A stretch of 64,000 nucleotides of DNA, taken from Leuctra nigra. Taxonomy: Eukaryota > Arthropoda > Insecta > Plecoptera > Leuctridae. The position numbers were made by a program, and so were the translations under genes. The stretch covers positions 39,710,724 to 39,774,723 of the forward strand of contig OW203763.1 of assembly GCA_934045905.1 (NCBI GenBank), written 5' to 3'. The notes below the pieces were generated by a model. That model worked only from the letters and a program-made list of their open reading frames with translations, had not been told where the DNA came from and did not search any database. Each line of letters opens with the position of its first letter. Position 1 is the first letter of the stretch. This document shows positions 44,344 through 55,689 of the stretch, piece after piece.

Positions 44344-44949
44344 TTGAAAAAGTTGCATATTTTTCAAGCCTTCCAGCCGCGTGAGCTGCTAAATGACGAG
44401 TTGTCCGAAGACCAGCGTTACAATCAGGCCCGTAGACTTGTTGATACGTATCAAGAAGATATCAGTGATAGTTTTCCGACTGAGCTAATAAAACTACGAT
44501 CTTGTCTAAAAGACGGAATTTCAAAGTGTTCGACAGTGAAAAATCTATCTCACCTGATTATGATAGAAAATTTTGCGCTTTCGGCCAGTTTTCCGGATGT
44601 ATGTACACTCCCCCAAATAATAAACGGTACTCGAAAGAAAATGAATTGACTGATTAAGGTTTGATGGCATCATCCCATGAAGTCAGTGCTAACGCATTAT
44701 CTAACTCTTTTAGGTGAGCTCTGATTTCATTGATAATAACAAGGATTGATTGTCAAGGAACCAGCCCAGCAGCCAATACGTTTTGTACCAAGTACCGTTT
44801 ATTATTTGGGGGAGTGTACCTACTGCCATGATGCTTTTTTTAACAAATCCCGTTACAGTTGCCACTGCTGAAAGATCATTTTCAAAACTAAAAATTATAA
44901 AAAAAACTATTTCAGAAGTACAATGGGGCAAGAAAGTTTGCGAGGCTTG
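44344..44949 (+). pseudogene. hAT transposase C-terminal fragment
   Basis: The first part (frame from about 44344) ends with IENFALSASFPDVCT. After the inserted MITE the family's dimerisation motif follows: LFLTNPVTVATAERSFSKLK. This matches the hAT C-terminal dimerisation domain found in ZMYM-type and similar transposases. The DDE catalytic core is absent and the MITE disrupts the join, so the protein is dead. It lies within the 1270-bp hAT element. Confidence 0.85.
44605..44820. mobile_element. MITE family M, copy 2, inside hAT remnant
   Basis: Ends GTACACTCCCCCAAATAATA and its complement TATTATTTGGGGGAGTGTAC are perfectly inverted over 20 bp. The core shares TGAGCTCTGATTTCATTGAT with the other copies. 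It interrupts the hAT transposase fragment. Confidence 0.9.
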
Positions 44950-45167
44950 AGTGTGTTGTCAGTGGAGCACGACGAAGCTCATTCTACGACAACATCTCCA
45001 GGACGTCATCAAAGTATTCGCAGAAACAAAAGCCAGACGAATGACATTTTAGGTTAGTTTCTTTTTTTAAAAGTGGCAAGTATTATTGAATTTTGAGGAT
45101 GGGAGGGGGCCACATTTTGTTTTTGCCCGGGGGCCCCCTTAGCTGAAGTCACGCCACTGTCTTCTGC

Positions 45168-46020
45168 TGCTGTTTCGCTTAGAAATACAGAACAACGCAA
45201 CGCGGAAACTCAAGTCAATTGCATTCCTATCATACTAGTATTTTTTTAAGCAGCCTTGGACCCTTGGTGGTTGCATCCTTTTTCATAGCACGATTTTTTT
45301 TAGCGATTTCTTAAACGACTATTGACTATAGTGGGTATTAGTTAAAGGCCTTGCAGCTATTTTCAGTTCTATGGCCATTAAATTCGAATTACATGTAGTT
45401 TTGTATATAATTACCAGCATTACAAACCGTACAATAAATAAGTCCATGATTATGGGACGCTAAACTTTTTTTACGGTTCGCAATTTTTATCAACTACACT
45501 TTCCTTATATTTTTTATACCCATTCCTTCCAAACGCCGCACTTTTTGTCTCTCCAATTTGTAGTGATTGCAAAATATTTTCCTGCATATGCCCTTCCTCT
45601 AACCTGCGTTCTGATTTGTCCACTTGTCTTGTGGTGTTGTAATTTGCATGTGGGATATGGCATCAGCCAGCAAGTCAGGCTCAGGTAGATGATGTGTGGG
45701 CTGTATGGGTTCGACGTAGGCCGTGAACTAGGAAGTTCCGAACTCTAACCAAGACAAGGTTGCAAGCCTCACAGTCTCTTATTCACTTTCTTATTAACAT
45801 TTAAAAGCCAGGTATACTAAGTCGAAGGTCTTTTGTTTACACGTTAACTATTAAATAATGCGGTAAGAATCTGTAACTTTTCACTGACGTAATGTGATTG
45901 TAAACGGCGCTTAGCTCGAAGTGTTCCAGTTTATGATTGACGGTGTACTCAATTACTATTGCTTCCTGTAGAGAATAAGTGTACGGTTTAGAGATTATAG
46001 AAGTACCTTTTATATTTTCT
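45168..46020. other. Non-coding DNA upstream of an IQSEC first exon
   Basis: AT-rich, with a tRNA-like stretch near 45660-45720 (GGGTTCGACG). It probably contains the promoter of the 46144 exon, but no core element is convincing. Confidence 0.35.
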
Positions 46021-46143
46021 TAGTTGGTTAGCTGGTCGTTCGATTTGTTTGAGTTGAGCTCGTCGGTTTCACTTCGTGTGACAATCTTCAGTGAAGTGAA
46101 ATCAGTTGGTGTTGAGTCGCGAGCGGTGAGAGAAGTGACACTT

Positions 46144-46211
46144 ATGGATGGGCTGTGTGTGATCCGCTACATTGACGAGACGAATCGGGTGAAGATGCAT
46201 TACAGCTTCAG
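46144..46211 (+). CDS. Candidate IQSEC alternative first exon (short)
   Basis: ATG 46144 starts a 22-codon open segment (MDGLCVIRYIDETNRVKMHY and a few more) ending at the strong donor TTCAG|GTGAGG, phase 2. The two leftover bases AG plus the first base of the 53553 exon give Arg, so the protein would continue into RSLASEM and the Asn/Ser-rich stretch. The frame is open upstream without an ATG. The GC-richer leader (46080-46143) fits a 5' UTR. This and the 29339 exon look like alternative starts from separate promoters. Confidence 0.6.
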
Positions 46212-46831
46212 GTGAGGGTGGAGCGAATATGTGGCCATCAGGCTGGGTGCGTGCTGCGTGCAGCGTGCGTCTCGCTCTTTGTGTGCGAGTGCGAGTGTGT
46301 TGGGATATTTTGGGATACATTTGTGAAAGACAGTTTGGGTGTGTGGTTTAGAGGTTTTATTGCGAGATCGTCGTTTGAAGCGAGATTGTGGAAAGTCGCT
46401 CCTAATATGGTCGACTTTCGAGATGGTTTCCGACGTGTTTTGCGTACAAAACGCGGATTTTTATTGTGGAAGTTTAATTGTATAAAATAAAATTTAATAA
46501 TGAATTGATTAGTTTAGTCTTTAGGGATCGCTTGGTGCTTACTGTTAACAATTCCCCGTGGCTATTCCCCCTAGAATAAAGTAGGCGGACTGCAGTTGAA
46601 AATGAAAAGCACACACTGTAGATAAGCTGCATGCAAACATATTTTGTTGACGGCTAAAATATCGAGTTGAGTAGAATTTATTTTAACGTATAGACATCTC
46701 TTTAGAGATTATATTTAGAATGGTCTTACAGTACTGATTTAAATGTATACTATACACTATGTATTTACTGCCAATGCAGCAGAACTGGGTTCGAATGCAT
46801 TACGTTTAGCAAGTGTAGAGATCAACACTGA

Positions 46832-47041
46832 CACACTGATCCAGTGGCGTGCACACTGATCCAGGGGCGTGCACACTGATCCAGGGGCGTGCACACTGAT
46901 CCAGTGGCGTGCACACTGATCCAGTGGCGTGCACACTGATCCAGTGGCGTGCACACTGATCCAGTGGCGTGCACACTGATCCAGTGGCGTGCACACTGAT
47001 CCAGTGGCGTGCACACTGATCCAGTGGCGTGCACACTGATC
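46832..47041. repeat. 20-bp minisatellite, left part
   Basis: Ten units of CACTGATCCAGTGGCGTGCA (some with GGGG for GTGG) run at an exact 20-bp period. They continue at 48241 after a transposon insertion. There is no spacer variation. Confidence 0.97.
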
Positions 47042-48240
47042 CAGGGTTCCCAGGCGGCCCATAAAACCCCTAAAACCCATTTTTTCAGCATTTCAATTAA
47101 TAGGCACTATAATTCCCACTTTTCTAGGTCTGACCCATAAAATGAAGAGGAATCTATTCCACATATTATATTTTTCAATTAATTACCAAATAAATCGCCG
47201 AAAACTGTCCAAAACGCATAGAAATGGTCCAAAAATACTTCTAAATTTCAAAAAAAAATCGGGCCTGTGCGGCCCGGACCCGCATGACATTTGAGGCTTC
47301 ATGTGTAATGTTTCAAGTGCAATTTAGAGAGTTTTCCCAAAGTATTGTCCCGTATAAACTATAGGTTTGCCGCCCATTCCAGATATGACGGGATTGTTGT
47401 CCTTTTCCCAGAATTAGAATAATCATTTCGGGACAGCAATAGTCGGAATTCTGAATTTTGAACTTCAAAATGCAATATTTATTATCCATTATTTTAAATC
47501 TCCCGTGTCATATCGCTTGCACAGGGTTGCCAGATGATTAATTTAAGATATTTAAATATTTGAGAAGAAATATGGAAACTAATAAATTTAAACTAAATTT
47601 TCGCAATAACCTGGTAGTTTTTGGTGATAAAAATAGCTTAAATTTGAAGTCCAAAACTCATAAAAATGGCTTTAATTCATTTTTGAAATTCAAAATTTTC
47701 CCGGGCCTACCCGGCCCGGACCCGCGTGTTGTTAGGTGACCCTCCCCTATGACCCAATTGATGCCATAAGCAGGGAGTACCCCAATGCATTAATAGGTGG
47801 CAACCATAGTCTAAATGTGAATTAATAAATTATAATAATTATTACCTATGCATATTATTGAAATGCACTTTTTGAGCTTGACAATGCTTTAAAGGGGGAA
47901 TTGTACTTTGAAGAATAGCGAAAGTGGGAATGTGCAAAATAGGTAAAGAACCGAATAATCTGCAATTTTAAGATAAGGAAGAATTGGTTTCAGTTAGTAA
48001 TGAATGACTAATGATTTTTAACTTTTCATACTTTAGCTCTCCCCATTCAAGATTTTTTTGTGCAGTGCGTTAAATAGCTTTCAGCTGATCAAAATGTGTA
48101 TTCAATAAATGCGATATAATGCATCTATGTAATGCATTTTATCAGAAATGTACCCTTTAAAACCCATAAAATCCCATTGAAGGACCCATATTTTTAAGCA
48201 AAATTGCCCATAAATTTTTGAAACCTGGCTGGGAACCCTG
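47042..48240. mobile_element. CAGGGTTCCCAG element, copy 2, in minisatellite
   Basis: A 1199-bp element with ends CAGGGTTCCCAG and CTGGGAACCCTG and the 6-bp duplication CTGATC (47036-47041 and 48241-48246). Its target is one unit of the minisatellite. It lacks the hAT insertion seen in copy 1 and so gives that copy's empty site. Both copies contain CCCGGGCC-type GC-rich words and no coding frame. Confidence 0.93.
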
Positions 48241-48458
48241 CTGATCCAGTGGCGTGCACACTGATCCAGTGGCGTGCACACTGATCCAGGGGCGTGCACA
48301 CTGATCCAGTGGCGTGTACATTGATCCAGTGGCGTGCACACTGATCCAGTGGCGTGCACACTGATCCAGGGGCGTGCACACTGATCCAGTGGCGTGCACA
48401 CTGATCCAGTGACGTGCACACTGATCCAGTGGCGTGCACACTGATCCAGGGGCGTGCA
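48241..48458. repeat. 20-bp minisatellite, right part
   Basis: About eleven units of the same 20-bp repeat as 46832-47041, in the same orientation, ending at GGGGCGTGCAATG. Confidence 0.97.
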
Positions 48459-48729
48459 ATGTTAGAATACTTGGGTTTGAAACCCCGCCAATGGTTAAAT
48501 TCGATCGCTTTATTCGATATATTCACAATTAAAATACCATCTTTCCCAACGTGGATAATATCTACTCGGTTTCCTCGTTGCAAAACAGTGTGACTTTAAA
48601 CTACCATGTTTTTCAATATATTGCCTTTATAAGCAATGAAAAATAAATCGGAGAAAGCTATTGATTCATTTAGTGGATGGACAGTTTTCGTACAAAAAAC
48701 TGCATAACCATGCCACTTCGTAAATGAAG

Positions 48730-49177
48730 ATAAGTGTAACACTGGTATTTGAACAAAACGGATAGACGGATTTGGAAAGGAGGTTTCTTTACAATCAATC
48801 CTTGGTATTATCAAATCAATGGAATCAGAGCTCACGTACACTCAGCCAAACATAAATTGATCGTTGATCAAATTTTAATGACTGCTGGTCATGTCCCTGA
48901 ACCAATCAAAGTTGTTATTATCATTGAAATGTGAGGTCACCTACTAGAGTGAGACAAGGAGATCGCTTAGACTGACTTTGGATGGTGCAATCTAACATTT
49001 ATCAGTCAATCAAATTTGATCAACGATCAATTTATGTTTGGCCGAGTGTACCTACCAGCTGTGCTACTAGAGAGATATATGATGCGTTTTAGCACAGACT
49101 TCATGGGACGATGCCATCAAACCTTATCAGACAATCATTTCCTTTCAAATACCGTTTATTATTTGTTCGAGTGTGCG
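48730..49177. mobile_element. MITE family M, outer copy, split by its own kind
   Basis: Left part 48730-48835 (GGTATTTGAACAAAACGG to AATCAGAGCTCAC) and right part from about 49050 (CATGGGACGATGCCATCAAA to ATTATTTGTTCGAGTGTGC) together match the intact copy at 55690-55866. A second family member lies between them. Confidence 0.85.
48836..49049. mobile_element. MITE family M, inner nested copy
   Basis: Ends GTACACTCAGCCAAACATAA and its complement TTATGTTTGGCCGAGTGTAC are perfectly inverted, extended by ATTGATCGTTGATC. The core shares CTGCTGGTCA, GTTATTATC and TCACCTACTAGA with the other copies in a diverged form. It is inserted after GAGCTCAC of the outer copy. Confidence 0.9.
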
Positions 49178-49179
49178 TC

Positions 49180-51227
49180 ACTGGTCCAGGAAGGAGGTGA
49201 GGTTGTATTCTCATCCACCTTAATAAACTATAATAAATAGTCTAGTTTTCTTTTTGAAACATACTCGAGCGGGATTTTCACCTGTTGATATTGGTCGGGG
49301 GAGATTGTGTTGTGTTCTGAACTTCTCACAGATCATCGATCAATTTCATTTTACAGTCAATTTACTTGTTATTTCCCACTGCGACATTTTACAGATTATT
49401 CTAAACAGTGAAAATTAGGGTCACAAAGCGTTACAAATTTGTTTCTAAGTGTCAAAGGGTGCCGGTGATTGGAGATTGTTATCGTATTTGATTGCGGTTG
49501 TATGGTGAATGATAATTGATAATGTATTGAAGAAGATTGAGAGACAGTTGCAGGCAGCCACGTTGTTAGTTGTTACTTTAACTCGATTAGATCGTGACTT
49601 GAGAAGTTGGAATCACATTAGAATATTCAGAGTTTCTCGTTGTTGATTTTTAAATCATAATGGAGATGTCTCTTGTGATTCTTTTCGCGCTGGTCGAGGA
49701 GTGACATTTCGATCACCTGAACAATGATTGACGATTGTAACAAATGAGTGGCAGGGAATCTTTTCAACTCAACTTTGCCCTCAAGTGCAGATTCGAACGC
49801 AAAAGTAAATGGTAAGAAGCGTGATACACTAGAAGATTAGACTTCGACGCGTGTCGTTTGCTCATTTCAGAATCTGCACATGTCTCGCTCATTTCAGAGT
49901 GCTCGCTGCTCGCTAATGATATTCACGTCTATTCATTCGTGGCGAATTAAATTTAATATCCCCGTATCTTTCTATCGGAGATGAGGACCATCTTCAAAAA
50001 CACAAGTTACCTCATTATTCTTTTGTGGCTTGGAGCATTCACTCTCATACTATACATATTTAAAGAACAATGGTTTTTACTATGCTTAAACATAACTTTA
50101 AAATTAGTTAAAAATAGTAATACACAATGGTTCTGGGAAATAAATTAAAATTTTACTTCTTTTGTAATACTATGCGTCTTAAATAATACATGCATTTTAG
50201 ATTCCCCTTTGTTGTTGGTTATCGACAAAGTATTGATCAAAGCTTTTGTTCAGTCACGATCGAAGTTTAGTTTTAAATCTGCATTTATTCTCGCAGAATC
50301 GTGTCTCTGCGAAGGGGCAAGTGAAATCTGTTGCATAGAGATAGAATGGACCCGATCCGACTGCAACTCCGAGCTAATGATCGCCTGAGGAACTCTGTGA
50401 ATTTATTGACTTGTTTTACACGTCATTGATCGACTGCGGTTTCTTCCTGGTCTCTGGGTTATCCGGCTACACTCCAGTCATTTCGCAGCTTTTTTACGTT
50501 TTCTATAGCATGACGTAATTGAGAATTATTCACGTCTCCTACTTCGCTTCTTGTTATCTCATTTGACAGGTTTTAAACTTCAATGTCATTATGATTTTAA
50601 ATAAATAATGATAATTATCCGTTTGAAATGGCCCGTGACTGGCCAAAAAGTAAACGCAACATCTATAGATGATATTGATAACTCGCAGTCTCATACAACC
50701 AATTTGCCAGCCTTGAATTAGCTGCTAAACGTTAACCAGGGCTAATTAACTTCATTTTACTTTTCTTAATTTCTTCTTAAAAATGTCCACATAAACGTAG
50801 CAAGTATGTCCCCATGGAGCTATGACCATACAAGAAGTGGTAACCATAATTTTTGGGGACTATTATTTTACTCTCCCAAAAGTCTATGGCTTCTATTACT
50901 TTACTTTATATACCCACTGGTATAAAAATTGTGTAATTAACGTTCAATGGCTCTGGAGCTTCTTTGTGTACATACATCGGACATGTCAATAAGGTAACCG
51001 AGCCTAGCATTTTTTCAAAGCCATCCAAGCCTTTTTCCAAAATTGCATTTCCAAGCAGACATAAATTAAATGACCTTTTAATAGCCAATTTAACTGTTTG
51101 CGGCTTATAACAGAATACAAATGTACTATATCTTGTGTAATTAAGTACCTGCTCATTTCTAATTTATGAAAATCGATCACTTAAAGACTAGACAGCTTTT
51201 AAAGTGAAATACCTGCTAGATTTGCAA
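49180..51227. other. IQSEC intron, no confirmed exon
   Basis: A short open segment at 49745-49809 (MSGRESFQLNFALKCRFERK) ends in a strong donor, AAATG|GTAAGA. Joined to 53553 it would create TGA, so at best it is a non-coding first exon with translation starting at ATG 53571. No other feature was found. Confidence 0.35.
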
Positions 51228-51440
51228 TGTTAAAGTTTACAATGATGGTTCACTTAGATTGTATTCTTCAAATTTGGACACAACGTTAGGTTTATAGTTT
51301 TGTGCTTGGCGGCAGTAACTGGGCGAAATGATTTCACGAATTTTAAGTGCGAAAATGTTAAAACAATATATTATTGCTTGGCCTTTCTTTTAGATCTCAA
51401 TTGTTTAAAGTGGGAAGGTGCTTGGCAGTTTTTTTTTTCA
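51228..51440 (+). repeat. Dispersed repeat family B, copy 2
   Basis: Nearly identical to 38053-38301 but without the hairpin insertion; GATTGTAT occurs once. It ends in a T-run after GTGCTTGGCAG. It has no coding capacity. Confidence 0.9.
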
Positions 51441-51444
51441 ATTG

Positions 51445-53550
51445 AGTATTCATGAGTTTGTCCATTCACTATACTTGACAAGTTGACAATTACAATTTTT
51501 CGAACAAATCAAAACAATATGACAATGTTCCTCGTCACTTGTTCCTTTCGCAAGTCGTTGTTATTAGTTGACTGCACTCAGAAGTAAACATCGGAGATAA
51601 CGTTTTTCCTAAATATCTCATAACTTTTGAACCATTCATTCAAATCATGAATAATGTGAACACAATTATATTGTCTAAAATTTTAGTCGACCTAGTGCAT
51701 ACCAGTGCATACCTATACTAAAGTCGACTAAAAGATCCCATTTTTGCTAATGTCGACTCAAAACTTAGGTGTAAATTTCTGATTCTCATGATACCATACT
51801 TTCTGATTTATCTTCTTGAAGATTGAATTTTACAATTGAATATATCAAAATGCACATAAAATTTTATTTAGTACCTAGGAAGTTTCTTTGTGTACCTACT
51901 AAGACAAAACAGTAATCGAAAGACAATACGATTAAACTTTAGTCTCCACTTTTTGTTATTCCATTCTATTTTTATACACATTAAAGAACCATCTAAATTA
52001 TTCCATTTTTGTGAATCTATCTCTCATCGCTTTTTTCTGACCCAAGGCTCGTGGACTATTATTCGAACCTTGGGTCAGACGTCTTGTCACTTTGGATGGA
52101 TGAGAATGATGAGAAGAGTGCAAAACACTCTGATGTATAGACGCCTGGTCTGGATGTCTTTGTCTAGTCTGCTGTATAATTACTGATGGATTGACTCTGA
52201 ATACATATCATTATTGTCATCTGAAACACGGTCTGAATAATGGAGGCGATTGCTTATGCATTCTCAAGTGCCGTGTTGTGGCTGGCACATCCATGAGAAA
52301 TATATAACGCAGCGAATCGAATGAATACTGTCATTACATGTCCGTTCTCGATGGTAATCATATACTGAGACTGTCATGCACACATTATGAAATCATGTAT
52401 CGACGTTTCGAAATTCGCATTTAAATTATATCAATATCAGATTTACAGTGATGTAATTTTTAAATCGATTACTCTTGTTGAAAAGTTTCGAGCATGAAAA
52501 AAGCAGTTAGTATGTGGAAGAGCGTCTACATAATTGTATTCTTTGGAAACGAGGGGTCAAAGGCTTCCATTGAATTAAAGAGTGTAACACTCCACCCCTA
52601 TGTTGTAATAGTTGAGACTCGATGCATGCTCACGTCATGACAAGAAAAGTCCCTGCAATAGGGCCAGTCGTCTAGAACGAAACTCTATATTCTACAAACA
52701 AAGTTGTTTAATTCCCACGAACTTATCAAATATTTAGACTTCCAGTTTAGAATTTATTGAGAAACGAAAAAAATATGTAGTTCTAAATATTATTAAATCG
52801 GGTTTAATGTACCAGATTGTCAATGACATATAAAACTAGGTTCAAAGTCATGTTATTATTTCCTTTGTGTCACTTTTTCATATACCTTTCAGTTGTTTAA
52901 TTAACTTGCACACTTACTTCAATGGAAACTAGATTTCCTTTGTAGTTCATTCACATTTTGTAATGCTATATTTTAGCATACAATTTGGCTAAATACCAAG
53001 GATATCAATAACTATTCTTCAGCAACATTTTTTTTTTTTTTTGAGTGACTGAGTGACTTAGTTTTGTGTGTATTTAAGTGTGAATCAGAAATCAGAATGT
53101 ATGATGTTTGTGTTTGTCAGGCGCATAGGAACTACTTTCATCATGGGGGGGATTGAGACACCCGGAAGGGGGGTCTGCCCGCAGGGCTTTTTTAGAATTT
53201 AACCCAGTTAAAAGTGATTCTGGGGCTTTAAAATGCACAAATTGAAGCAAAAAACCCTCCAATTATTGCCCGGCAGGGCAATTTTTCGAATATAAACATT
53301 TTAAAATCGATTCTGGGATGGGACTGCTCACATTACAACAAATAACTCCCTATTTTTGCCCCGCAAGACATACTTTTTAGAGTTTAAACAATTTTTAAGT
53401 GATTCTTGGCCACTAAACGTAATTTTGTATGGTGAATGGGGCGTCAGCCTGCTCGAGTGGGGGGGGGGGGGATAATCCTCTCCCATCCCCCCCCCCCATC
53501 CTACGCGCCTGGTGTGTGTACTGTGTATGCTGATTGTGTGTGTTGTCCTC
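51445..53550. other. IQSEC intron, no gene seen
   Basis: AT-rich, with a short hairpin at 52036-52079 (TCTGACCCAAGG arms), poly(T) at about 53029 and G/C runs near 53458-53500. Repeat-derived GC words occur at about 53150-53500. Confidence 0.4.
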
Positions 53551-53552
53551 AG

Positions 53553-53744
53553 ACGAAGCCTGGCATCAGAGATGGCCTGCTACAACGGCAACACCAACAG
53601 CAACAGCGGGAACTTCAACAACAACGGCAGCAACAGCAACAGTCCGAGCAACTCGTGTGCTCAGTCGTGGAGTCAGGCGCTAGTGCACAAGAGCTGCTCG
53701 ATACGCACCGACGATGTTATGAAACGCTCGCGACTTCAGGCGGG
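53553..53744 (+). CDS. IQSEC: IQSEC/schizo exon: Asn/Ser-rich segment
   Basis: IQSEC proteins are Arf guanine-nucleotide exchange factors (insect schizo) acting at membranes in neurons and muscle. This exon follows TTGTCCTCAG and ends GCGGG|GTAAGT, phase 2 at both ends. It encodes RSLASEMACYNG, an Asn/Ser/Gly-rich run, then CAQSWSQALVHKSCSIRTDD and VMKRSRLQAG. The other long frame, which is Gln-rich, does not match the phase of the next exon, where this one joins to give AGYELSQD as in the family. ATG 53571 could serve as an internal start if a non-coding first exon is used. Confidence 0.8.
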
Positions 53745-54590
53745 GTAAGTCCGAGTTGTAAAGATCGTCTCTACATTCACATTTTCATTCACTTTTATTC
53801 AAGAAGGATTTTATGCACCTCTTAAACCTCCACATCTTATCTTTTTACATCTTTATGGTGTATACTACTTTATTTAGGTAGGTACTACCTACTTTCCTTA
53901 AATTAGGTGGATGTTAAGTTATATTTTATAACCCGTGCTGTGTTGCATTATTATATCGTTTTTTTATTATATCGTATGGTTTTTTATTTATAATTCCGAT
54001 TTTTCCTTGATACAGTTTTTTTTTTTTTTTTTTTTTTTTATATTTCGTCTGTTTTTTAATTGAATTGAATTTTAATTGATCTTACAAATATTGTAGGTAA
54101 TGTATATTTGTTAAATTACCAGACTCTATGGAAGTAAAGCATTCAATTACATAATTGACACACTGTTTGCTTGTTATGACTCTGAGACGTCAACTTGTTC
54201 TGAGTACTTAGATGTAATGATGCATTTTTTGGCTAAGCTAGGAGGCACTTGTGTGTCCATGATGACAGTTGGTTGCCAACTTCATCCTATGAAAGATAAC
54301 CATCGTAAATATGAACGTCTCAAGTCTACCATGGTCTGACGGTGACCAATGCAAACCTGTCAAAAACATTGCCAAAAGACATGTTAGAAACTCAGTTCAC
54401 AATTCGTTTGAAAGTATGTGATGCAAAACTTCGCTCTGAGTGCGTGTCTTCGAGCTGTTATTTAATATTGAGAGTTAATTCTAATTTGTTGACGTAGTAC
54501 CATTGACTGTTGAGGCGATATCAATGCACAAAAAACGGGTGATTTTTTCATAACTTTCATCCAAAATTGGTGGATTGTTTTGGTCTAGCG

Positions 54591-54991
54591 TTAAGAGGCA
54601 AACGGAAGCGAACGGGAATCGCACCGTTCGTCAGAGCGTTTTTGCAATTTTGTCTTCCCACTTAATAATTTTAAGAAATCAGATAGTAACGACCCATAAC
54701 AGCCTAATAGACTAAATAATGCCGCAAACTGGAGTTCAATATGACCTCTGGTACGACCTCAAAGTGTTAAATACGATATTTTTAGTAAAACTATCTAAAA
54801 TAATCGTATTTAACACTTTGAGGTCGCACCAGAGGTCATAATGAACTCCAGTTTGCGGCATTATTTAGTCTATTAGACTCTAATGGGTCGTTACTATCTG
54901 ATTTTTTAAAATTATTTAGTGGGAAAACAAAATTTCAAAAAACCGCTCTGACGAACCGTGCGATTCCCGTTCGCTTCCGTTTGCCTCTTAA
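54591..54991. mobile_element. Foldback element with TTAA ends
   Basis: About 195-bp arms are near-perfect inverted copies, with ends TTAAGAGGCAAACGGAAGCG and CGCTTCCGTTTGCCTCTTAA. The TTAA at both ends suggests a piggyBac- or Kolobok-type target duplication. The loop is about 20 nt. No coding capacity. It lies in an IQSEC intron. Confidence 0.85.
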
Positions 54992-55000
54992 AAGGCCTTC

Positions 55001-55654
55001 GTAAGGTAGGTAACAGGACGCGCACGGTTCTTCAAAGTGTTTTTGTTTTGTCATCACTAACAGAATTTTAAGAAATGAGATTAGCGACCATTTCAAGTTT
55101 ACTGTGAACTGTGTAATGCCACTCACTGGAGTACATTATGACCTCTCGGTATGACCTCAAGGTGAAGCAGCGGTCGCTAACTGATGGTCTCTGGTGGTCT
55201 GCCAGAAAATTTTGGTGTTCCGCAGAGTAATTTGGAAGTTTAATTTTAACTTTAAATGTAATTCATTTAATTTTCAAAAATTGCTAGCCCATACAAATGT
55301 ACTGAATGTTTTAGTATACGACAGTACCTACGCCATTTCCAAAATACTCATTCCCTAGAGTATTTCTATCTAGAATTAAAATAATATCAGTTACAGTTTC
55401 TGAGTATTTTTTCAGTACCTAAGAGTCATCTTAAACGCTCTTTGTCGAAATAAGAATTGGCTTAAACGAGTGTCCAAATCGCATAGAATAAATTCCTGAA
55501 ATCAAACATATTCCGGGGTTGTGCACCCCAGACCCGCTTGCTGCTGGGGCGCTCCCCCAAGACCCCCATTGTCATGTAAGCAATTGTATTTCCAGTCATA
55601 CATTAGACCGAGAGATATAATATTGTGATATTCGTGTGCGTCCTGTTACCTTAC
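55001..55654. mobile_element. Inverted-terminus element related to the foldback
   Basis: Ends GTAAGGTAGGTAACAGGACG and CGTCCTGTTACCTTAC are inverted. Its left interior (AGTACATTATGACCTCTCGG, GAATTTTAAGAAATGAGAT) is a diverged relative of the arm of the adjacent foldback element. The target duplication is unclear. Confidence 0.65.
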
Positions 55655-55689
55655 TGATTCTAAACCAATTAAAAATGGTGCTTTGCACA

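Larger units (their letters stand above)
43890..45159 (+). mobile_element. hAT element with transposase remnant
   Basis: Ends CAGTGGCGTAACTACC and AAGTCACGCCACTG are inverted, and the 8-bp duplication TCTTCTGC is exact (43882-43889 and 45160-45167). It is 1270 bp and contains the C-terminal end of a hAT transposase, broken by MITE family M. This is the only hAT copy in the window with coding remains. Confidence 0.93.

Noticed and set aside
44750..44950. Separate small gene starting in MITE family M
   Set aside because: Only the part after the MITE resembles a protein, and it is the tail of the hAT transposase; the start is MITE sequence.
46757..47091. Overlapping minus-strand frames of 76-107 codons with repeated Ile-Ser-Val-His-Ala units
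   Set aside because: They are translations of the 20-bp minisatellite, which is open in all three frames because its period is not a multiple of three and it lacks stops. The same applies to 48102-48583.
46832..48458. CRISPR-like repeat array
   Set aside because: Units are contiguous with no unique spacers, and the genome is eukaryotic. It is a minisatellite.
53436..53825. Gln-rich reading of the 53553 exon
   Set aside because: Its phase does not join to the IQ-motif exon at 56570, whereas the Asn/Ser-rich frame gives the expected family sequence across the junction.
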